64,000 nucleotides of DNA, taken from positions 992,001 through 1,056,000 of the forward strand of contig JAGTJM010000003.1 in NCBI GenBank assembly GCA_020747015.1, read 5' to 3'. Of the stretch, positions 1-9,100 are shown piece by piece; the stretch's first letter is position 1, and the number at the start of each line of letters is the position of its first letter. A program made the position numbers and the translations under genes. The notes beneath the pieces were generated by a model. That model made no database searches and was not told where the DNA came from. It saw nothing but the letters and a program-made list of their open reading frames with translations. The stretch is from Pyrenochaeta sp. MPI-SDFR-AT-0127 (Eukaryota; Ascomycota; Dothideomycetes; Pleosporales; Cucurbitariaceae).

Positions 1-18
1 GTACTAACTACGATACAG

Positions 19-198
19 GCACTTGCTGAGGGCCACGCTTGCGAACAGTCTGCCCGTCAAAACGCCATGGACAATGCCTCCAAGAACGCTGGTGAGATGA
101 TCAACAAGTTCCAGATCTTGTACAATCGTACTCGTCAAGCCGTCATTACTGGCGAACTTGTTGAGATTATCACTGGTGCGGCTGCTTCCGAGGGCTAA
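19..198 (+). CDS. ATP3: ATP synthase F1 gamma subunit, last exon (partial)
   Basis: Only the last exon of this gene is in the window. It follows the end of an intron at 1-18, which has a TACTAAC branch point at 2-8 and a 3' AG at 17-18. The exon encodes 59 residues and a TAA stop. The peptide has the conserved C-terminal helix of the mitochondrial F1 gamma subunit: an [14 protein letters not shown] block, then [15 protein letters not shown]. In this family that helix forms the rotating central stalk of ATP synthase, which couples proton flow to ATP synthesis. The upstream exons and the mitochondrial presequence lie outside the window. The family call is firm because this C-terminal signature is highly conserved; the exon start rests on the AG and on the reading frame. 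Confidence 0.93.
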   Translation, partial: ALAEGHACEQSARQNAMDNASKNAGEMINKFQILYNRTRQAVITGELVEIITGAAASEG

Positions 199-1272
199 AC
201 ATCTTGAAAGCTATAGAAGTGATATCCTCGAGTCTGGCTCGATCTCCCCACCTGGGCTGTGTAGAATAAGCATCTGTTCATAGCTCCTTTGTAACCAACC
301 AAGTTTCTGGAAGCTAAAGAATTACGTTTGAACTGTGTCAACTTCGCCCGTCCATTGTCGCCCCACTAAGCTACAGGCTGCAGAAGTTATCATGGTTGAC
401 GCCTGGCAATGCCTCATGTCTTGTTCTCGGCAGTCGTTCTCAAACTCTAAGACCCCACAGCAGGAACCTACACAGTGCATCAAGGTGAGATTCGTCGTAG
501 ACAAAAACTCGAATCCGGACCGTTTGCGGCCCATATTGTCAGTTCTGTGGCCCATGATGAGGCATCGGTTGGGTAAGTTTGTGCCAAGGGTGCTGCGGCG
601 AGTCATCTGGACTGCAGCAGTCTGCAGAGCACTGCAAGGCCAAAAGGCGTTCACACCAGACAATCGGCCAGAAGGTGCTACAACGACGCACATCAAGCAT
701 GGTCTACCGGGTCCATGTACATGTTTAGCCCGGACTGCGGCGCACGTTACCAGGAACAGGTAAGCGCGACCCTCAAAACGGGAAGGTACGACATAGCTTT
801 GAAACATGAATGCACTACTAGAAACAACCGCCCCTCTCACTTCTCCCGCACCTGTTCGGTCGCATGCAATGGCGGGTGAGGCCTCTCGGAGGTATAATAT
901 GGACGCGTTATGGCGGTTCGCATCGTAATCTTGCCTTGCCCTCTTGGTGCTGTGAGCCGTTGTGGTTTCCCGCCTTGCGTTTCCAAGCTTATCAATGATC
1001 CAGCATCAACCCTGAAACGTCTCACCTACATTCATTGACTGCGGCAGGAGCATTGCTGTGCATTGCGCTGCCTGTCACTGCTTCATTACTGCTTCCACTG
1101 CCATCACTTTTTTCCACCAGCGGCGAAGCTGGCTTCTCTCCTTTCCTTGGACGATCTTGGGCCCTGCTCCCAGCCAGCCTCACGTCCGACCTCTCACCTT
1201 TTCTTTCTCTGTGCCTTCCTTAACTTCAACTTGGACTGCTTGTCAACAAACGACGGCTTCAACCGGTTGAGC
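199..1272. other. Intergenic: ATP3 3' flank and leader of the next gene
   Basis: No supported gene. The stretch holds the ATP3 3' untranslated region and the presumed promoter and leader of the gene starting at 1273. Two overlapping open frames on opposite strands (about 322-840 and 335-763) have no recognisable protein character, and the minus one would need a GTG start. The last 200 bases before 1273 are rich in C and T, common in fungal 5' leaders. Confidence 0.6.
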
Positions 1273-2265
1273 ATGATGCTAGTTCAGGCGCACTACGATC
1301 AGATGAGAGAGAAGATGCGTGTCGTCAGAGATCTCTATCAGAGTAGGCATTATACACAATGCGCAAAATACGGCGAGCAAATGTTAGCAGAGGTTCATCA
1401 TGAGGTGAGTACACCATTCCCCAGATTCGGCCCTACGCCACGCAGATGGAATTCCATCCTAGGAAAGTAGTCACTAATAAAGCCTTAGATCCACCCGTTT
1501 TGGCTCGCCTATCTCAACTTCTACACTGCGCTTTCTCACGATACTCTAGCTCGAGAAGCATCGCTGAAAAATCGCTACAAAGAGCTCAGCTTAGCAGAAA
1601 AACACTATATTGCTGCCATTGCTACCCTAACGCCGCCAGAGACTCAACCCTCCGACGAAGAACAGCTCACATCACCCACATCGATTTACTCCAACGAGAA
1701 CAGGGTTTGGAATCGTCGGGCGTCATATGCTGGCTCCATTGACTCCACCACGAGTTCGGCTTCCAGTGCAACCTCTTACCAGACAGACATGCTCGATCTG
1801 GATTCAGAGACAGAGCAAGAACCAGAAGCCTATTCCAAGCGAAACACTCGATTTCAGTACACTCAGCCATCAAGAGAGTTCGGATCAGAACTTACTACGA
1901 TTCCGCAGTTGCTTAAACGCCACAATATTGCCATTACCGCTCCACTTCCTGAGCGACCACAAACACCACAACAGTACCGGTTCACAGCCGACACGGCAGC
2001 TTTTGTTCGCAGGGTGCAGGGCCATCTTGCGAGTGTCCAAGAACTCAAGGAGAAAACTAGTGTGCCTGCAGTGCGCTTCATGTTCTCACCACGACCCTCG
2101 CCACGGCCATCACCCACAATGTCAAAACCACGAACTAGCCATCTGTTCGATGACGAGGATGCGGAGACGGTTCGGCAGGGTCGCAGAGTGATCAAGTTCC
2201 GCGCACGATTCGACCCTTCGAGCGTGCAAAAGCTTTGCAGCGAGGCACTCGCAGAGCTCCATTAG
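1273..2265 (+). CDS. Conserved fungal protein of unknown function
   Basis: Two exons, 1273-1404 and 1489-2265, encode 302 residues. The intron starts GTGAGT and ends CCTTAG with a CTAATA branch-like site, and phase is kept across it. The ATG at 1273 is the first in frame: the frame stays open upstream but has no other ATG. The N-terminal third looks helical and folded, with an AHYDQMREKM block and an AEKHYIAAIA segment resembling TPR-like or helical-bundle proteins. Residues about 95-140 are Ser/Thr-rich and acidic, probably disordered. The C-terminus is a short charged helix (KFRARFDPSSVQKL). I recognise no named family; the folded N-terminus and clean splicing argue that it is a real gene. 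It is convergent with RPC40, with 570 bp between the stop codons. Confidence 0.75.
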
Positions 2266-2835
2266 ACGGATACTGTACTTGGGCCATGAACCTGGATTGA
2301 ACCAGCACGACCTAGACATGTCCAATCACTTCGGCTGTGCCGTCCCAACGACCACTCCAGACGATCGCTCCCACGGCCTCAACGACAAAATTCATGTCTG
2401 AGCGAATCAGATTTTCATCATTTTCTTTTGTACGGCTCAGGAGCCTCTCACGTCCTTTCATTCCTCTCTTGAATTTTGTTTTGACAGATGGTTCTTGTAT
2501 ATGTACGTGTTACACATTTGTTCGCATTTGCCGGTCTACTTGCTTTTTGTTTCTCAATGTGTATTAGTAAACGTATTTCCCAAGGTGACGCCATGTGGGA
2601 GAAGAAAGATGAGGATATGAGAACCATAGATGATGGATGAATTGATACGAGATCATTTGACAACCAAAAATTGTTCGCAGCTTTGGTTGCGGTACACCAA
2701 CCGTGAAATTGGCATACAGTATCTATATGACAAACGCTCCGTGATATCGTGACTTTTATCAAAACCCACCACTCATGCCCTGGAACGCCTTGTAAATGCA
2801 CACCGCCCCTCTTCTCCGCGAGCACTAGATACGGC
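2266..2835. other. Intergenic between convergent genes
   Basis: This 570-bp stretch separates the stop codons of the unknown gene at 1273-2265 and RPC40, so it should hold two 3' untranslated regions. I see no RNA gene or credible coding sequence in it. Confidence 0.6.
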
Positions 2836-4090
2836 TCACTTATTCATGGCGTCCAACCCCCTCTTTATCCGCTGGCACTTCACGCGCAGTAACTTGACGC
2901 TCTCCAAAAACAACTCATCGCTCTCCCACTGCCCTGTGCTCTCAATCCTGAAAATGAAATGATCACGTATCCGTCCTAGCTTGACTTTGTCCTTGAACTC
3001 TGGATGCCGTAAGCACTCCCTGCTCACTGTGTCGTTCATGGGCTTGTCTACAACAGCCTTGGACTCGCCCTCTTTGCCTTCAAGTTCTGGGTGTTCTGAG
3101 ACATCAGAGGAGGTAACCGTGTCGAGCTTTATGACGCCTCGCGGGAAACAACGGGCAAACTTCTTCGCATCTGCGCCGATAATGGGCTTTGTGATATCGA
3201 TAGTCGGCATGAGGCGATAGCTTGCGGTTGCAACGGGGGAGAATTTGGCGTGGTCCTGTCCAATACCCTTGATGGCGTGCATACTCAGATTTATGCTCTG
3301 GCCCGGTCGCATCTTGACAATCAATATGTCTGGGTTGGTTGATCGTATCTCTTCTCCCGCAGGAAACATTTCCTTCTGTCTGCCAATGGGCTCCCATGTC
3401 AGGTCTTTCGCATACACATTGTGGTTGATGTATAGCTTGTCTGGGTCAGTCTCCCCCGCCACAGCTCTCTGCAGTCCCCCATCCTGCCATGTACACTCCA
3501 CATTCAGCCTCAGGACAACAGTGTTGTAGTCTGAAGGTGTGCCTGAGCCCTCATCCTCGTCTGTTGGCTTGGAGTACCACTTCATCCAGTTCAATCCGGC
3601 ACGATTGCCGCACAATGGAATCAAGCCGAGGCGGTGGGCGAGCACTTCATCCTGGATAATCGAGGTATTCTGGTAGATGAAGACGTCTTCGATGGCGAGA
3701 GTGGGTATCTCGGCGAGGAGTATCCTGCGGAAGGCATTGGCGACCGCGGTGTCGAGGGAAATGAGAGAGAAGGAGGTGTCATTTGGTGAGTGCGTATGGA
3801 AGTCGACTTTGAAGTTCTACGACAAGATCAGTATACTAGAGCATTCACGGTAGAACCAAAGGTGAGATCTTAGTAAAAGGATAGAATGCTCACCTCTTTG
3901 AAGTAGTCCAAGTCCCACTCATTGTTCTCACCTGGCCAGTGCCCCGGGAAGTCTGTGGATGCTTGGTTGCTCACAGTCTCTGGGCCAACCTCGAGCTTCT
4001 TTCATGCATATTAGCATAAGTTGGCGCCTATATCTGGAGTCGCAAACTTACTTTTCGTCGCGCCAGCTCCGCTGCACTCGGTGTAGGCAT
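2836..4090 (-). CDS. RPC40: RNA polymerase I and III subunit AC40
   Basis: Three exons on the minus strand, 4052-4090, 3894-3998 and 2836-3816, encode 374 residues; all junctions are phase 0. Introns begin GTAAGT and GTGAGC. The first intron's acceptor could be 3 nt further along, dropping one Lys. The protein is the eukaryotic counterpart of the bacterial RNA polymerase alpha subunit N-terminal domain. It carries the alpha-motif around residues 74-88 (AVANAFRRILLAEIPT), followed by IQDEVLAHRLGLIPL, both diagnostic of AC40. With AC19 it forms the assembly platform of RNA polymerases I and III in the nucleus. Length fits the family (about 335-370). The gene is divergent from the complex I gene at 4322, with 231 bp between start codons that probably form a shared promoter. 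Confidence 0.95.
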
Positions 4091-4321
4091 TTTGGCGGTG
4101 TGGAGGCGTAGTTTTGGTGAACTTCTTCGCGGGGCGCAACTACCTCGAACTTTTTTGAAGATGGAGAGCCGCGCCAAGAGCCACTCGGGCCAATCGCGGC
4201 AGACTCAATCTGGTAGCATCATCGACGTAGGAAGAGCTCCCCTCCAACGCCACGACCAGTAACTCGACTCTACACGCCCATTGAGGCCAATTACGGGCAC
4301 AAACAGAGAGAGACACACACC

Positions 4322-5806
4322 ATGCCCGTCTCCTTTGCGCGTTTGGCCGGCCACGCCGCGAAGCGGGTGTGCCTCAACGCTGCCCGTCCACAGCTGCGCA
4401 CTCTCCCTTCGCGACCCATTACGCGCTGCCTATCGACTACATCGCCTCGAAAATATGCCGCCGAAGTCGAAGACAACCAGCGCATGCGCATGATTCCAAC
4501 CGACGAGAACTTCGCCGCCGAAGTCAAGCCTGAGAAGGAGGTACCCACAGGTGGAGCGGAAGACGATGGCAACTTTGTGGACAGCAGGAAGATTCGTCAT
4601 TACACTGTCAACTTTGGTCCCCAGCATCCAGCCGCCCACGGTGTGTTGCGATTGATTCTGGAGCTCAATGGCGAGGAGATTGTGCGCGCTGATCCGCACG
4701 TCGGATTGCTGCATCGAGGCACAGAGAAGCTCATTGAGTACCGGACATATCTCCAGGCACTGCCCTACTTTGACCGATTGGACTACGTCTCTATGATGAC
4801 CAACGAGCAATGCTTTTCGTTGGCTGTGGAGAAGCTGTTGAACATTGACATCCCCATTCGCGCCAAGTACATCCGGACGCTGTTTGGCGAGATCACTCGA
4901 ATTTTGAACCACCTCATGTCGGTCTTGTCCCACGCCATGGACGTTGGTGCGCTGACACCCTTCTTGTGGGGTTTCGAGGAGCGTGAGAAGCTTATGGTTG
5001 GTCTATGCATTGCATTCTGCTAAATTCTACCTATTAACATGCTACAGGAATTCTATGAGCGTGTCTCTGGTGCTCGTCTTCACGCAGCCTACGTCCGCCC
5101 CGGTGGTGTGTCGCAGGATATTCCCATTGGCTTGCTCGATGATATTTACCAATGGGCTACCCAGTTCGGCGACCGCATTGACGAGACCGAGGAAATGTTG
5201 ACGGACAACCGTATCTGGATTGGCCGCACAAAGGGCGTTGGCGTCGTCTCGGCCGCTGATGCAATCAATTACTCCTTCTCTGGTGTCATGCTTCGTGGAT
5301 CTGGTGTGCCATGGGACATCCGAAAGTCGCAGCCGTATGATGCGTATGACCAGGTGGAATTTGACGTACCCGTTGGTGTCAACGGTGACTGCTACGACCG
5401 CTACCTGTGCCGTATGGAGGAGTTCCGCCAGTCACTCCGTATCATTCACCAGTGTTTGAACCAGATGCCCGCAGGACCCGTCAAGGTTGAGGACTATAAG
5501 ATCGCACCCCCACCTCGTGCAGCAATGAAAGAGAATATGGAAGCTCTCATTCACCACTTCTTGCTCTTCAGCAAGGGCTATACCGTCCCACCTGGTGAGA
5601 CCTACAGCGCTATCGAGGCACCCAAGGGAGAGATGGGTGTTTTCCTCGTGTCAGACGGTAGCGAGAGGCCATACCGGTGTAAGATCAGGGCACCTGGATT
5701 CGCACACTTAGCCTGCATGGACCAGATTTCAAGAGGACATTTGCTTGCGGACGCCGTTGCCATTATTGGCACGATGGACCTTGTATTCGGCGAAGTAGAC
5801 CGGTAA
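4322..5806 (+). CDS. nuo-49: NADH:ubiquinone oxidoreductase 49 kDa subunit
   Basis: Two exons, 4322-4996 and 5048-5806, encode 477 residues. The 51-bp intron starts GTTGGT and ends CTACAG, phase 0. Residues 1 to about 42 are rich in Arg, Ala and Ser with no acidic residues, as in a mitochondrial presequence. The mature part carries the NDUFS2/NuoD signature GPQHPAAHG at 99-107, then the [15 protein letters not shown] block, and ends with the invariant DLVFGEVDR. In complex I this subunit lines the ubiquinone pocket next to the terminal iron-sulfur cluster in the peripheral arm. Length matches orthologues. The gene faces RPC40 head to head. Its 3' flank runs within about 100 bp into repeat-derived sequence at 5897. 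Confidence 0.97.
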
Positions 5807-5896
5807 GGACAGGTAAAACGGGATATTCAATGAGAATGTATTGCTTGGGCAAAGAGCTTGGGCACTTGTGGCCGATTGTACATACTGTACCCTACC

Positions 5897-5950
5897 ATTT
5901 TCTTTAGAGTCAATCTACGTTTGCACGTTCATCACTTTTTCCAAAGGTTC
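5897..5950 (+). repeat. Dispersed repeat, copy 1 (pair of 20613-20662)
   Basis: About 50 bases here match 20613-20662 closely. The shared core includes AGTCAATCTACGTTTGCACG, with one base different in the other copy. The match marks the left edge of the repeat island just after the complex I gene. The parent element is not identified. Confidence 0.6.
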
Positions 5951-5988
5951 ACCTCATTAAAGTAATGATCTGATGACTTATAGGGTTA

Positions 5989-6110
5989 GTGTGGAGTACT
6001 TCGAGACCCTAGGCTCATCTCCAGTAAAACTGATACACCAGTGTGGAGTACTTCAAGATCCTAGACTCTATCTTCATTGATGCTCGAAAGTTACTCTAGA
6101 TCTACTTTAA
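5989..6110 (+). repeat. Direct repeats in the 3' flank of the helicase gene
   Basis: Two direct copies of a unit beginning GTGTGGAGTACTTC start at 5989 and 6041, about 52 bp apart, just beyond the helicase stop codon at 6160. The same sequence, with the same spacing and followed by the same helicase tail, recurs at 13848-14051, and further units continue there to about 14290. Units look like GTGTGGAGTACTT, then a CCTAGRCT core, ATGCTCGAAAG, and a link like TATACAGTA. A short subterminal direct-repeat array next to a coding region is a common layout for a mobile element. Confidence 0.75.
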
Positions 6111-6159
6111 AGGCACAACTAACACCCTTGAAAACTCCCGCTTACGGCCGAAGTATCCA

Positions 6160-9100
6160 CTAACGTCTCGCCCTGCCAATTCCAAGTCTATGTAATACTG
6201 AACCGTATTGGTCGTAGTTCTCGCGGGTAGGAGCGTCGACAGTGATGATGGCTTTGTCTTCTTTGAATCGGTTCTTGACTTTAAGGAAGGGATGAGTTCG
6301 GGGAATCTTCACATGACCACGGCTAGTGAATTTGAGCAAGTCACCGTACCATTCAGTGGAGACAGTAGCACGCGTTGCTGCGACGTTAAAGCGTTGTTTG
6401 TCGAAGATGAAACCGATGGATTCTCCCATATCGAACATGATGTGAGGACGTTGATTGCCCATCATGCTATCAACAGTGGTGACAATGACTTGACTAAGGC
6501 GACAAGCAGTCTCAGGCTGTGAGGCCTTTTGTGCTTCGAGGATGGCGTGTTCGATCAAGGCTTCATAGAGTTCAGTCTGGGCCTTGTATGGTGTCATGAT
6601 TGCGATAGTTCGGCCTGAGACATATTGCAGTCGCTTGACCAGGGCGTTCATGAGCGTGATCGCTGTTTCGACATTGTACACAGATTGTGTGGCTGATTCT
6701 CGTGACAAGGAGTCTTTGACGTCGATGAAGACAGCATGACGCGGCAATCCCCAGACGTTCGTCATAACCTGTGATGCAAACTTGGATTCGTGCTGATCGA
6801 ATGATCCTTCCACAGCTTGAAGGGAAGGCAAATCGTTGACAATCTGACAAAGTTGGAGCAGGGTGGCGTTTTTGAAATGCGCAGTCTGGTTGCATTCTGG
6901 GACATGAAAGCCAGTAGCCCAGAGACGAGCGAGGAAGGAGACTGAGCCTTGTGCGTGGAAGTTGTTCGAAAGGCTAGGTCCGAAGAGAATAGGCGAAAGT
7001 TGTCGCCAATCTCCAACCCAGGCCATCAGCTTTGCATTCCAGAATTTTGCGGGAACGCCAATTGCGTCAGCTCCATTCGCACGTCCGGCCTCTTCGACAG
7101 CGATGACATGCGATTGACGCCATATATTAAAACCAGAAGAGGTGGCGACGGCGAGGGGAGTTATGATGAAGGAGGCTCTCATGACAAGGTATCGGTGAGC
7201 GACTCTAGCAGCGTTGCGGATGTTACCAGCTATCTCCGAATTCATTGTACCGCCTTCATAGATCAGGTCAATTTCCGCGTCTCTCAAAGGCTTAAGCTCC
7301 TTGTGGATTGCTTCCAGCTCCTTCTTTGAGAAGACTGCCTGGAGTTCGCGAGAAGGGGGGATGATTTGAGCAAGCTCGAGGGTATAGTGTGCCAAACTTC
7401 CTCTAATGCGGCGGAAACGTGCGTCTCGGATGTCTTTATATTGGCTGCCTTGATATTGTCGGATGTAGTTACGGTACAGCGACCCGTTGACCAATCCCTT
7501 GAAGCGTTCGCTGCCTGACAGTAGGTAAGGTGCCTCGTCTGGCTTGTCATCATCGAAGTCGGGGTAGATCATAGCAATGACTGCGTTGACCTCTGTGGTG
7601 GGGGAGTGCAGACGTATTCCCAAGAAGGGGCCAATCTTGAGCGACTCGGCGAAGGCGGATGCCATTGCTGACAACTTGTCGAAGAGCTCGTCTACAGTCT
7701 CATTCTGCATTGCGCAAAACGTGACGCGTCCTGGCTCGAAAAAGAATTTATCTTTCTTTGGTATAGGCGGAACAGGTGGGTGAGATAGCGATGGTTTATC
7801 CGGTACGACATTCGTGGGCGCGACATCGTCTTTGGTCGCAGCCGTGGTGTCGTCTTTGTCGGCTAGAGTTCTGGTGACAGCAGGATCACTCCAGACATTG
7901 TCGCCTGCGGCATTTCCCCACAGATTTGTATTATCGCCGTTTGTCTTTTCAATGTCAAGCTCGTCACCATCGTTGCCATTGGCCTTGTCGGCTTTCTTCT
8001 GTGGAGCTCGAAGGAGAGCCGCACGCTCCTTGTCTGCAGTCTGTAGATCTGACAGCGGGGCTTTGATCTGGAGCATATGGAGGAGCAGGACGCATGCAAT
8101 AAGGTAAGTTTTTCCTCCACCAGATGGTCCACCAAGGCAAATATTTCTAGCGAAGACGTGGCCTTGCTCCCATTGTTTCATGATATCCACTTGGTAAGGT
8201 CGAAGCATACGATAGACCAAAGCCTTTGCCGGGCCCAGTTGATCAGGATGGATATCCTGGAGTAGGTTCGATGCGGGGAGATGGCTGTGGTCCTTGCATG
8301 TCATCAGTTCCTGGAGGGTGTTAAGGACAACGTCCTTGTCGGTGGACTCCTCCTTGAGTTTGCGAGGGATGACCATATCGTTGAAGTTGGATTCGATACG
8401 TCTCATTTCTTTCACATCGTTTCTGGCGAGGAGCCTAATCTTGGTATTGCAATTGTCGTGAGCCCAAGCTTGCAGTTGACTAGGAGTCATGCTTTCGAGA
8501 CGTTGTGATGTGATAGTAGCATGCTCCACCTTATCGAGGACGGCCTCTTTATCTCCCAAGGGGCGATTGACGCATATTGTGATTTGTCCGCTTTGCGTAG
8601 CAAGGCAGGAGCCGGTAACCTGGCCTCTCCAGGCTGGACCGCATATAGTTTCATCTTGGACAAAATCAACCCAAACTGAATCTCCACTGACAAGCTTTGG
8701 AAATCTTTTGCAGCTGTTGTCGAGACTGAGGGTGAGGGTGTAAGCCAAGTTCAGCTTTATTTGATGAAGATAGGCGCCTGGAACTGGGAAGACGGCAGCA
8801 GTTCCGGTGTATGTCTGCTGACATGCGCGCCAACGGTGCTCGAAGAGTGCAGAAAGTCCAGTGTACTGTTCAAACTCCTTATACGTCTCGAAGACGTACT
8901 TGGCTGGTGCGACAAAGCGAGGGCATTTGTCATTAGGCCTAACGCTTTTGTCATTCATGAATGGCTGAGTGGGTTTCTTGTAGAAGTCAAGCATTGGTTC
9001 GAAATGAGCGAGGATCTTGAAGTCCTGCATCATGCTCTTCAAAATGTTAGGCAAGTCAGAGCCTCGAACAAGAACGAAAATGCGAGGGGTGTTTGTTATA

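Noticed and set aside
322..840. Overlapping open frames of 172 (minus) and 142 (plus) codons
   Set aside because: Neither shows protein-family features or splice-supported extension, the minus one needs a GTG start, and they occupy the same bases on opposite strands.
5981..5990. Telomere-like TAGGGTTAG beside the helicase tail
   Set aside because: Only one and a half units, and the other array copies read TATACAGTAGTGTGG at this point, so it is a variant of the link between repeat units, not telomeric sequence.
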